Source of the DNA: Alphaproteobacteria bacterium HT1-32
GTDB lineage: Bacteria; Pseudomonadota; Alphaproteobacteria; Rhodospirillales; HT1-32
Assembly (NCBI GenBank): GCA_009649675.1
Contig: WJPL01000002.1
Span: 248,001 to 312,000 of the forward strand
Length of the DNA stretch: 64,000 nucleotides
Reading direction: 5' to 3'
Part shown: piece after piece, positions 24,244-31,913 of the stretch
How the letters are laid out: each line of letters begins with the position of its first letter
Position numbering within the stretch: the stretch's first letter is position 1
Notes under the pieces: model-generated
Database searches by the model: none
Told to the model about the DNA's origin: nothing
The model's input: only the letters and a program-made list of their open reading frames with translations
Made by a program: the position numbers and the translations under genes

Positions 24244-25499
24244 CGTCTCGCGGGGTAATGAAGTTCTTCTTCGGCATTTATGCACTGATGTTCTTTGGCT
24301 ATCTGTTTGGTCCGCTGATCATCATGAGCATCAGTGCCTTCAACAGTTCCAGCTATCCCCGCGTGACGCCGTGGGAATGTCTGACCGGTGAATGGTTCGT
24401 AAAGCTGGCGAATGATGCCCGGCTGGTTGAAGGGCTGCAGAACAGTTTCCTGATCGGTATCTGCGTTGTGCTGGTGGCAGTGCCCCTCGGACTGGCCGGT
24501 GCGATCATGCTGACCCAGATCGGCAACCGGGTCCGGTCGTTTTATTATACCGTGGTGATCTGCCCGATCCTTGTTCCGGGGGTGGTGCTGGGGATTTCGA
24601 CGCTGATTTTCTGGCGTCGTCTCGGCAATATGGTTGGCGCGGAAGACGGCTCGTTCCTGTTCAATGATATCTTCCTGACCGTGCTTGGTCAGGCGACCTT
24701 CATTTCGGCCTATTGCATGCTGGTCTTCATCGCCCGTCTGCAGCGTTTCGATCCGGTTCAGGAAGAAGCAGCCCTCGACCTCGGGGCAACCAATGTTCAG
24801 GCCTTTACCAAGGTATTGCTGCCGTTCCTCAAGCCGGCGATGGGGTCTGCCGCGGTGCTGGCTTTTCTCGCCTCGTTCGAGAACTACAACACCACCGTTT
24901 TCACCTCGCAGGCGACCTCGACCCTGACCATGGTACTGGCCAGCAAGGTGCGCTATGGCATTGATCCGTCAATCAGCGCACTGGCCGTGATCATTATCGG
25001 TCTCACACTGGCCGGGGCGATTATTTACGAAATTCTCCGCCGTCGTGAAGCCCGGATCGCAGCGCAGCGTCTGGTTGATGGGCTGGACACCGGCAAGCCG
25101 GTTCAGAAAGCCGGGTTTGGCGCGCTGCCTCAGATGGCGGGTATCATGATCCTGCTGGTGGTTGTTGCGGGTGTTGCGACGACTGTCGTGGCCTCCGGCT
25201 ATAACGCGGAAGCCTGCAAGGCGGAAATCATGCAGGAGAAACTGCGAATTCAGGAAAAGTTCGCCGAGGAACAGCGTCAGTTGCGGGAAGAACGGATGAA
25301 ACAGCAGCAGAATGAAGCGCCTGCTGCACCGGCTCAGCCGAAAGCTGCATCGCCGTTTGGCAATGTCTTCGATCCGAACAATCTGGGTACCCAGTCCGGC
25401 ACCTCAAAACCGGAACCGGCGGCTCCGGCAAAGCCTGCGTCCCCCTTTGGTAACGTGTTCGACCCGAACAACCTGAAGAAACAGAGCGGCGACCAGTAA
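24240..25499 (+). CDS. PotC-like ABC importer permease with unusual C-terminal extension
   Basis: 419 residues, against about 260-290 for ordinary PotC. The first 270 residues are a normal permease with the EAA loop QEEAALDLGATNVQAFTKVLLPFLKPA. After this comes an extra hydrophobic segment at about 299-319 (MAGIMILLVVVAGVATTVV), a charged, Glu/Gln/Arg-rich coiled coil at about 322-356, and a Pro/Ala-rich tail. The tail carries ASPFGNVFDPNNL twice, at residues 370-382 and 400-412. The extension seems to be encoded in frame without any sign of a joining error. Its location would be opposite to or on the same side as the ATPase depending on helix count. Its role is unknown. Confidence 0.9.
   Translation: MTSRGVMKFFFGIYALMFFGYLFGPLIIMSISAFNSSSYPRVTPWECLTGEWFVKLANDARLVEGLQNSFLIGICVVLVAVPLGLAGAIMLTQIGNRVRSFYYTVVICPILVPGVVLGISTLIFWRRLGNMVGAEDGSFLFNDIFLTVLGQATFISAYCMLVFIARLQRFDPVQEEAALDLGATNVQAFTKVLLPFLKPAMGSAAVLAFLASFENYNTTVFTSQATSTLTMVLASKVRYGIDPSISALAVIIIGLTLAGAIIYEILRRREARIAAQRLVDGLDTGKPVQKAGFGALPQMAGIMILLVVVAGVATTVVASGYNAEACKAEIMQEKLRIQEKFAEEQRQLREERMKQQQNEAPAAPAQPKAASPFGNVFDPNNLGTQSGTSKPEPAAPAKPASPFGNVFDPNNLKKQSGDQ
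25347..25475 (+). repeat. duplicated 13-residue motif in the permease tail
   Basis: The codons for ASPFGNVFDPNNL occur at 25347-25385 and again at 25437-25475. The amino acids are identical while several codons differ at the third position (for example TCG/TCC, GGC/GGT), so the copies are under protein-level constraint and not a fresh DNA duplication. A Lys/Pro/Ala linker separates them. Confidence 0.8.
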
Positions 25500-25559
25500 T
25501 CCGGGATGATGCGACGGGATGCCTCGCCTCATGCTGAATGAGGAAGGACGAGCAGAGTT

Positions 25560-26732
25560 TCAGGTGATTTCCTGAATCAGTTCCAGCATATGCCCGATGC
25601 GGTCATGCCAGCACCACTGTTGCAGGCTGCGGCTGCCGGCAAGGCCGATTCGGATGGCTTCGGACGGATTGTCGTGAGCCTGCCGAAGCAGGACAGCGGC
25701 TGCTTCCGGATCGCTTTCCCCCCAGTCATCGACGGCGACAAAATCAGCGGTCGCCGCGGCTGATCCCTGTTCGGTCAGGGGGTAACAGTTCCCGGCAGAG
25801 ATCAGGTCCAGATGCCCGGTATTGGCCGACAGGATGGCCGGCAGACCACTGGCCATGGCCTCCATCGCGACCAGGTTGGTGCCGCCTTCCGCCCGGTTGG
25901 TGAACAGGCCGACGGTTGCCCCCCGGAAGATCGTCGCCATTTCAGCATTGGTCGGTGCGCCAAGGTCGAGGAAATTGCGCGCGGGAATGCCATTGGCCGC
26001 AACCCATTCTACCAGTTGCAGACGCCGGTCATCACCCTGCCGGGGCTGGCCGGTGACATGTGCGGACGGCCAGGGTGCAGGGTCCGGCCAGTAATTGTGC
26101 CAGGCAGCGGCGAGCAGGGCATCCGGCTGATGCTCCAGCAGGCGGCGGAAGGCGGCGATAACGATATCCTGACCCTTGCGATATTCCAGCTTGCCGCCGG
26201 AGAAGACGGTGAACCGTCCGTCGAAATCCCGCGCCGGGCCGTCCGGACTGAACAGGGCAGTATCCACCCCCTGCGGGCAGGCCTGTACATGGTCAATGCC
26301 ACCGGCCCGCAGAAGATCGGCATTCCACTGGCTGCCCGCCAGAATCAGCCGGTAACGTTCTGCCCGTTTGCGGACGATATCGTCAATCCGGCCATCCTCT
26401 ATGAACACCATGCCGATATCCGGCTGTCCGGACAGCTTGCGGCTGACTTTCGTGGTGGTCAGTCCGTTGCCAAGGGCATGCAGCAGCGGATAGGGGCAGG
26501 TCAGTACACGGTCTGTCTCCGGCGGAATCATGGCCGTCGCCTGCTTCTGCAATTTCAGGGCGGGCGCCAGTGTGGCCATCTTTTCGGGAGGGAGGTCCAG
26601 ATCCAGCGGCTCGATGAACGGGACGGGAAGAATGCCGCGCGCGGTCAGTTCCAGCGCCAGATTGGCCCCGAAAACCCCCCAGCCGGTCCGGCTCGACATC
26701 GGCCAGACGAATCCCAGTTGCCTGAATGACAT
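25560..26732 (-). CDS. GT4-family glycosyltransferase
   Basis: 390 residues from ATG 26732; the longer frame to 26927 runs through the divergent OGT-like gene and is rejected. The C-terminal half has the GT-B donor domain: FTVFSGGKLEYRKGQDIVI, the acceptor-linked ACPQGVDTALFSPDG, and the E-x7-E region GLFTNRAEGGTNLVAMEAMASGLP that binds the nucleotide sugar. The N-terminus (LGFVWPMSSRTGWGVFGANLALEL) is the acceptor domain. It is divergent from the TPR-OGT gene, 44 bases away, so both may act on the same substrate, perhaps flagellin or other surface protein. Donor and acceptor are unknown. Confidence 0.88.
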   Translation of the reverse strand: MSFRQLGFVWPMSSRTGWGVFGANLALELTARGILPVPFIEPLDLDLPPEKMATLAPALKLQKQATAMIPPETDRVLTCPYPLLHALGNGLTTTKVSRKLSGQPDIGMVFIEDGRIDDIVRKRAERYRLILAGSQWNADLLRAGGIDHVQACPQGVDTALFSPDGPARDFDGRFTVFSGGKLEYRKGQDIVIAAFRRLLEHQPDALLAAAWHNYWPDPAPWPSAHVTGQPRQGDDRRLQLVEWVAANGIPARNFLDLGAPTNAEMATIFRGATVGLFTNRAEGGTNLVAMEAMASGLPAILSANTGHLDLISAGNCYPLTEQGSAAATADFVAVDDWGESDPEAAAVLLRQAHDNPSEAIRIGLAGSRSLQQWCWHDRIGHMLELIQEIT

Positions 26733-26776
26733 GATGAATGTTAGCGCTTGTCCCTGTTTCGATTGAGAATAGGCGG

Positions 26777-28708
26777 ATGAGCAGTACTGACACAACCGGC
26801 GAGACCGATGAAAACCTGATCCGGCTCCGCGCCGCCGAGACCGCACTGAATAACGGGCGGCTGGCAGAGGCAGAGGCGATCTGTCTCGCGCTGGAGGGGG
26901 ACGACCGGCAGCGGGCAGGTGCGGCAAATATTCTGGGCGTCATCGCAAGACGCCGTGACGATCTGGAAACGGCGCTGACGCAATTCCGTCGTGCCGGTGA
27001 TCTCGATAACCAGACCGCCGGGTATTTCGTTAATCAGGGCCGGACACTGATTGCCCTGAAACGGCCGCGGGAAGCGGTGGTGCCGCTGCGCCGTGCGGTG
27101 GCCTTGCGGCCGCATTCGGGGGAAGCCAACCACAATCTGGGGAACGCGCTGCGTCTGGCGGGTGATATGGGCGGCGCGCTGCGTCATTACCAGCTTGCTG
27201 CAACAGCGGAGCCGCCGCCGATACAGGCGCTGGCGGATCTCGGCACCCTGCTCATCAGTCTGGAGGAATTCGGGGCGGCAGAGCCGTGGCTGGTGGCGGC
27301 GCTGGAACGTGATCCGGACAATGTGGATGCGCTGGACGGGCTGGGCGCGGTGGAATTGCGGCAGGGCCGGGCGATTTCGGCAGAGCGTCGCCACCGCCGG
27401 GCGCTGGAGATCAGCCCGGGCAACCGCAGCTCGGCCATGAACCTCGCCATGGCGCTCCGCTATCAGGGGCTGCATGGTGAAGCGGCGGCGATCTACCGCG
27501 ACCTGCTGCCCGGTCTGCCGCCTGATGACCCGGCATGGTCAAACTGGCTGTTCAGCCTGACCTTCGACGCCGATGTCACGCCGCAGGCACTCTATGAGGC
27601 GCATCGCGACTGGGGGCAGGCGATGGAAGCCGCAGCGGGGCCGGAACAGACCTTCGGGGATTATGAACCGCGGGAAGGACGGATTGTCCGGATCGGCTAT
27701 ATCTCCGGCGATTTCCGGGCGCATCCGGTCGCCCATTTCATTCTGCCGGTACTGGCTCACCATGATCGCAGTCAGGTGCATGTGACCTGCTACGCCAATC
27801 AGCGATCCAGCGACGACACCACCAAGCGCATCCGCCGCCGGGCGGATCAGTGGCGGTTCGTCCATGATCTCGATGATGACGCGCTGGCGAAACAGGTGCG
27901 CGACGACCGTATCGATATCCTGATCGAACTGTCGGGCCATACGGCGGGTAACCGCCTCTCAGCCATGGCCCGACGTCTGGCCCCGGTTCAGATGGCCTAT
28001 ATCGGCTATGCCGCGACCACCGGCCTGTCCCGTATCGATTACCGGATTACGGATGACGCCACCGACCCGCCGGGCATGGAGCGTTATTACACTGAAAAGC
28101 TGCTGCGCATCCCCGGCGGCTGCCTGACCTACCTGCCACCCGGCAACACCCCGCCGGTAAAGCAGGACAAACGGGCCGACGGACGGCCCTTCACCTATGG
28201 CTGCTTCAATAATCTCAGCAAGGTCACGGACCAGTGCCTCAATGCCTGGATCGAAATCCTCAACCGGGCGCCGGATACGAGACTGATGCTGAAAGCTCCG
28301 CAACTGGCCGACCCGGAAATGCGCGCCCGGCTGGAAGCAAAATTCACCGCCGGTGGCATCGATCCGTCACGCCTCGACCTGCTCGGCCATACCAAAACCC
28401 AGTACGAGCATTTCAACCTCTACAACCAGATCGACCTCGCCCTCGACACCTTCCCCTACAACGGCGGCACAACCACCTGCGAGGCCCTGCATATGGGCGT
28501 GCCGGTGGTAACCTACGCGGAACCGGGACGGCCGTTCAGGATGGGGGCGGGGTTGTTGGGAGGGAGGAGAGATGACAGGGGTGTTTCGGAAAGCCTGAAT
28601 GATCAGATAAGTCTGGCTGCCGCCGTTGCAAAAGACACCCGACCATCTCTGAGTCAGTCCAAACCCGGACAGAATCAGGCCATTGAAAGCGCGTTACTGA
28701 ATTTATAA
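26777..28708 (+). CDS. TPR-SPINDLY O-GlcNAc-transferase-like protein with abnormal C-terminus
   Basis: 643 residues from ATG 26777. TPR repeats fill residues about 15-245 (for example EANHNLGNALRLAGDMGGAL). The catalytic region has IGYISGDFRAHPVAHFILPVL, DILIELSGHTAGNRL, APVQMAYIGYAATTGLSRID, TYGCFNNLSKVT and FPYNGGTTTCEALHMGVPVV, the UDP-sugar site of OGT enzymes. After RMGAGLLG the protein departs from relatives: the usual end (SPLCD... W region, seen at 37192-39063) is replaced by about 50 unrelated residues. Other frames stop within a few codons, so a simple one-base repair does not restore the normal end. It may be a natural variant or a decaying gene. Confidence 0.85.
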   Translation: MSSTDTTGETDENLIRLRAAETALNNGRLAEAEAICLALEGDDRQRAGAANILGVIARRRDDLETALTQFRRAGDLDNQTAGYFVNQGRTLIALKRPREAVVPLRRAVALRPHSGEANHNLGNALRLAGDMGGALRHYQLAATAEPPPIQALADLGTLLISLEEFGAAEPWLVAALERDPDNVDALDGLGAVELRQGRAISAERRHRRALEISPGNRSSAMNLAMALRYQGLHGEAAAIYRDLLPGLPPDDPAWSNWLFSLTFDADVTPQALYEAHRDWGQAMEAAAGPEQTFGDYEPREGRIVRIGYISGDFRAHPVAHFILPVLAHHDRSQVHVTCYANQRSSDDTTKRIRRRADQWRFVHDLDDDALAKQVRDDRIDILIELSGHTAGNRLSAMARRLAPVQMAYIGYAATTGLSRIDYRITDDATDPPGMERYYTEKLLRIPGGCLTYLPPGNTPPVKQDKRADGRPFTYGCFNNLSKVTDQCLNAWIEILNRAPDTRLMLKAPQLADPEMRARLEAKFTAGGIDPSRLDLLGHTKTQYEHFNLYNQIDLALDTFPYNGGTTTCEALHMGVPVVTYAEPGRPFRMGAGLLGGRRDDRGVSESLNDQISLAAAVAKDTRPSLSQSKPGQNQAIESALLNL

Positions 28709-28742
28709 CAGCCGGCAGATACTAATAATTTCCTTCTTGGCC

Positions 28743-29906
28743 TCACGAACGGATGGTCTGCATACGCTGCCTCACCACCAGACAGGTCAGGTCATCATGC
28801 TGTTCCCGGCCATGGGCGAAGTCCGTGATGGCGTTCAACACCCCTTCGCCGATCTGTTCGGCGGGGACAGTGCAGTTGGCGCGTAGCCAGGCCTCCAGGC
28901 TGCCATTACCGAAGTCGTGCCCGGCGGCACTGATGCTTTCCGTGACACCGTCGGTATAGAGGAACAGGAATTCTCCCGGCTGTAATGTTACCTCATCCTC
29001 ATCGTAGGTGAGACCCGCGCCGATGCCCAGCACGGTGCTGCGGCCGCCTTCCAGTTCCCGCAGATTGCCGTCATTGTCGCCGATATAGGGCAGGCAATGA
29101 CCGGCATTGGCATAGGTGATGAGGTTGCTGCGGGTGTCGAGAATGCCGAGAAATGCGGTGACGAAGATACCGGGGATATCGTAGTCGGACAGCAGCCGGT
29201 CGACGGTCGCCATACAGGCGGCGGGAGAGGCGTGGGCGTCGGCGGCAGAGCGGAGCAGGGTGCGGGCAACGGCCATGTAAAAGGCGGCGGGCACACTTTT
29301 CCCGGCGACATCACCGATGGCAAAGCCGATGCGGTGATCATCCAGTTTGAAGACATCATAGAAGTCGCCGCCCATGATTTTTGCCGGTCGCATGGCGCCG
29401 TGCACTTCAATTGTGCCGTCTCGGGGGAAGCGGGTTGGCAGGATCTGTTGTTGCATCTTGGCGGCAATCTCGACCTCGCGCATCAGGGCGGAATAGTCGG
29501 AGCGTTCGCGCCAGTTGCGACGACGACGTTCGGTATCGCTCATCACACGGTCGATGGTGGCGATGGCGTCTGCGACATTCAGGGGGCGGGTCAGGAAATC
29601 AACCGCCCCTTCACGCAGGGCGGTCCGGACGGTCTCTATATCATCGCCACAGGTCAGCGCGATGCGGGGGACACGCAGGTCACGGCGTTCGACAGATCTG
29701 AACAGCCCCGGCCCGGTGATATCTCCGCCATCGATGGAGACCATGACCAGCCCGATATGATCACCGGCCTGTTCAAGAAGCGGCAGGGCCTCGGCATCTG
29801 TTGTGGCGGTCAGGATATCTGCACTCAGCCAGGGTGATAGTGCACAGGCTTCGCGCAGCAGGTCCGCTGTGCCGCCTTCGCTGTCGATCAACAGTAACTG
29901 CTTCAT
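28743..29906 (-). CDS. SpoIIE-type serine phosphatase with degenerate receiver domain
   Basis: 387 residues. Residues 1-125 have response-regulator receiver shape (KQLLLIDSE, ALTCGDDIETV, REGAVDFLTRPLNVADAI), but the phospho-acceptor position holds Ser57 (GLVMVSIDG) and the conserved Lys is Arg107. A coiled linker (about 125-155) leads to a PP2C/SpoIIE domain with metal-binding aspartates in MGGDFYDVF, IGDVAGKSVPAA, TDGVTES and HDDLTCLVV. Such proteins dephosphorylate anti-sigma antagonists in partner-switching systems. No anti-sigma kinase or antagonist gene is nearby. The altered receiver suggests input other than ordinary aspartate phosphorylation. Confidence 0.88.
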   Translation of the reverse strand: MKQLLLIDSEGGTADLLREACALSPWLSADILTATTDAEALPLLEQAGDHIGLVMVSIDGGDITGPGLFRSVERRDLRVPRIALTCGDDIETVRTALREGAVDFLTRPLNVADAIATIDRVMSDTERRRRNWRERSDYSALMREVEIAAKMQQQILPTRFPRDGTIEVHGAMRPAKIMGGDFYDVFKLDDHRIGFAIGDVAGKSVPAAFYMAVARTLLRSAADAHASPAACMATVDRLLSDYDIPGIFVTAFLGILDTRSNLITYANAGHCLPYIGDNDGNLRELEGGRSTVLGIGAGLTYDEDEVTLQPGEFLFLYTDGVTESISAAGHDFGNGSLEAWLRANCTVPAEQIGEGVLNAITDFAHGREQHDDLTCLVVRQRMQTIRS

Positions 29907-29987
29907 GGACTCCCCTCCCCAGACGAACAGGTTAGACAGGGCAGTTGCACCCGTCGATGCGTAATGGTGCGTAGTGGCGGCGTGTCA

Positions 29988-30088
29988 CCGGGGGATCCTG
30001 AAACGAGTTCAGGATGAGGAAAACAGGGATTTGTATGTCTTTTCCCCTGTCGCTCCCCTCATCCTGAACTCGTTTCAGGATCCCCGGG
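29988..30088. repeat. inverted-repeat unit A, left of the GIY-YIG gene
   Basis: A 21-base core, itself a palindrome made of ATCCTGAA and TTCAGGAT around ACGAG, occurs at 29995-30015 and in inverted form at 30061-30081. The flanks also match: CCGGGGG before the left core and CCCCGG after the right one, with GATGAGG and CCTCATC on the inner sides. The whole can fold into a long hairpin. The same unit recurs at 30445-30534 on the other side of the small nuclease gene. Confidence 0.9.
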
Positions 30089-30101
30089 CTTACAGAAAAC
30101 C

Positions 30102-30395
30102 CTAGCCGTTAATGTCCTGAAAGAGATCTCGCCATGTCGGGTTTTGCTGTTCGATCAGGTTGAGTTTCCAGCTGCGGTGCCAGTTCTTTATCTGCTTTTC
30201 ACGGGTGATGGCGTCTGTCAGCCGGTCGTGATGTTCGACAAGCACAAGCCGGTGGAGATTGTAGCGGCTGGCAAAGCCGGGGAGGTTGCCGGTCCGGTGT
30301 TCGGTCATGCGACGGGCGATGTCCCGGGTGACGCCGACATAAAGTGTCCCGTGCCGGCGGTTCGTCAGGATGTATGTCCAGGCTGATTGTATCAT
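30102..30395 (-). CDS. small GIY-YIG nuclease (UPF0213/YhbQ-like)
   Basis: 97 residues, a stand-alone GIY-YIG domain: YILTNRRHGTLYVGVT gives the two motif strands (YIL and YVG), RRMTEHRTG the catalytic Arg region, RLVLVEHHD the third strand and ITREKQIKNWHRSWKLNLI the helix with the metal-binding glutamate. Members of this family (COG2827) are single-strand-specific or structure-specific nucleases of unclear role. The gene lies exactly between two inverted-repeat units (ends 14 bases from unit A, start about 50 from unit B), which suggests that the repeats and the nuclease belong together. Confidence 0.92.
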   Translation of the reverse strand: MIQSAWTYILTNRRHGTLYVGVTRDIARRMTEHRTGNLPGFASRYNLHRLVLVEHHDRLTDAITREKQIKNWHRSWKLNLIEQQNPTWRDLFQDING

Positions 30396-30444
30396 GCGGG
30401 GGATATGGTGGGGTCAGGTGTGTTTTGGTGTGGCACTTGATTAC

Positions 30445-30534
30445 GGGGGATCCTGAAACGAGTTCAGGATGAGGAGGAGAGCAAAAGGAATTCAGAACTT
30501 CTGTTTCCCTCATCCTGAACTCGTTTCAGGATCC
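30445..30534. repeat. inverted-repeat unit B, right of the GIY-YIG gene
   Basis: The same 21-base palindromic core as in unit A lies at 30450-30470 and, inverted, at 30512-30532. Outer GGGGG and inner GATGAGG/CCCTCATC flanks are shared with unit A; the middle sequences differ between units. Nothing else is seen in the 245 bases between the nuclease and the BenE gene. Confidence 0.9.
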
Positions 30535-30640
30535 TTTCCGGAGGCCGTCGCTTCTGCCGGATTGTCACTGTCGCAATCAGGGCGTTGCAAAATTGTTGTT
30601 CCGGTCGACAATCCGGGCAACAGAGGCGGAGGGGATGGAT

Positions 30641-31801
30641 ATGGCGTTATCACCACAGGCGACAGCGGCGGGGCTGCTGTCCGGGTTTGTCGGTTTTTCT
30701 TCTTCCTTTGCCATTGTTGTGGCCGGGCTGACGGCGGTCGGGGCCAGCCAGCAGGAGGTGACATCCGGGCTGATGGCGGCGTCGCTGGCGATGGGGCTTT
30801 GCACCATTTTCCTCAGCCTGAAATACCGCCTGCCGATTTCCATTGCCTGGTCAACGCCGGGGGCAGCATTGCTGGCGACGGGGGCGGCTCCGGAAGGGGG
30901 ATTCGCGGTTGCGGTCGGGGCGTTTCTGGTCTGCGGGGTGCTGATTGTACTGGCCGGGTCGGTCAAGACCCTCGGGCGCTGGGTTTCGTCGATTCCGTCA
31001 CCCCTTGCCAATGCGATGCTGGCGGGTGTCCTGCTGCCGCTCTGTCTGGCACCGGTGAAGGCGGTGGGTCAGTTCCCGCTGTTCGGGCTGGCGATTGTGA
31101 TTGCCTGGGCGGTGGTCGGGCGGATCAACCGGCTGCTGGCAATGCCGGCGGCGGTGGTTGTCACCATCGCAGGGATTGCGCTGACCAGTGATGTGGGGAT
31201 GGCAGAGCTTGGCAATCTCTGGCCCGATCCGGTGGTTGTGGTGCCGCAGTTCACGCTGACGGGGGTGATTGGCATCGCGCTGCCGCTGTTCATCGTGACA
31301 ATGGCCTCGCAGAATATTCCGGGAATGGCGGTGCTGAATGCCAATGGTTATCACCCCGACCCGAACCCGCTGTTCCGCTGGACCGGCCTGTTCTCCATCC
31401 TGGGTGCGCCTTTCGGATCACATGCGGTGAACCTTGCGGCGATCACGGCAGCACTCTGCGCTAATGAAGAGGCGCATCCGGATCCGGCAAAACGCTGGCA
31501 GGCGGCGGTTGTGGCGGGCTCGGTCTATGTGCTGTTCGGTCTTGGTGCGGGGGCGGCAACAGCCTTCATCAGTGCCTCGCCGCCTATTCTGATTGAGGCG
31601 GTGGCCGGTCTGGCCCTGCTTGGTGCACTCGGTGCGTCCCTGATGGGGGCAGTCAGTGACAGTACGCACCGGGAAGCGGCGCTGATTACTTTTCTGACCA
31701 CGGCGTCGGGTGTTGCCTTCTTCGGCGTCAGTGGTGCGTTCTGGGGATTGCTGGCTGGCGGCGCGATGATGGCGCTGGGAAAGATCGGCCGGAAAAGCTG
31801 A
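30641..31801 (+). CDS. benE: BenE-family benzoate/proton symporter-like transporter
   Basis: 386 residues from ATG 30641, eight bases after GGAGG (30628-30632); ATG 30635 is too close to it. About eleven or twelve hydrophobic helices cover the whole length. ISIAWSTPGAALLATG, ANAMLAGVLLPLCLAPVKA, MASQNIPGMAVLNANGY and GAPFGSHAVNLAAITAALCA are conserved BenE features (NCS2-like fold). BenE takes up benzoate in some bacteria, but no aromatic-degradation gene is in the window, so the substrate is open. It converges with flgE, sharing the terminator region between them. Confidence 0.9.
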   Translation: MALSPQATAAGLLSGFVGFSSSFAIVVAGLTAVGASQQEVTSGLMAASLAMGLCTIFLSLKYRLPISIAWSTPGAALLATGAAPEGGFAVAVGAFLVCGVLIVLAGSVKTLGRWVSSIPSPLANAMLAGVLLPLCLAPVKAVGQFPLFGLAIVIAWAVVGRINRLLAMPAAVVVTIAGIALTSDVGMAELGNLWPDPVVVVPQFTLTGVIGIALPLFIVTMASQNIPGMAVLNANGYHPDPNPLFRWTGLFSILGAPFGSHAVNLAAITAALCANEEAHPDPAKRWQAAVVAGSVYVLFGLGAGAATAFISASPPILIEAVAGLALLGALGASLMGAVSDSTHREAALITFLTTASGVAFFGVSGAFWGLLAGGAMMALGKIGRKS

Positions 31802-31843
31802 TTCTTTGCTGCGGGCTGTGAGGTCACCTGACGGGAGAGAAAC

Positions 31844-31877
31844 AAAAGAAAAGGCCCGCCGGAAGTGCCGGCGGGCC
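31844..31877 (-). terminator. intrinsic terminator of the fliK-flgD-flgE operon
   Basis: GGCCCGCCGG (31853-31862) and CCGGCGGGCC (31868-31877) form a ten-base-pair GC-rich stem with a five-base loop. Reading the minus strand, it is followed by TTTTCTTTTGTTT, and it begins 37 bases after the flgE stop. This is a classic terminator for the flagellar operon. Confidence 0.88.
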
Positions 31878-31913
31878 TGAAGTGGGTCGCAAGTAAATCA
31901 GTTCAGAAGATCA

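Noticed and set aside
25522-25552. Small hairpin (CCTCAT/ATGAGG) between the convergent permease and GT4 genes
   Set aside because: Six base pairs without a T run on either side; too weak to call a terminator.
26733-26927. Extended start of the GT4 glycosyltransferase
   Set aside because: The extra 65 residues are Arg/Ser/Pro-rich and lie antisense to the TPR-OGT start; the conserved protein begins at ATG 26732.
30469-31191. Plus-strand 240-codon frame overlapping repeat unit B and benE
   Set aside because: It starts within the palindromic repeat and is Gly/Arg/Cys-rich; the BenE frame has membrane helices and a Shine-Dalgarno.
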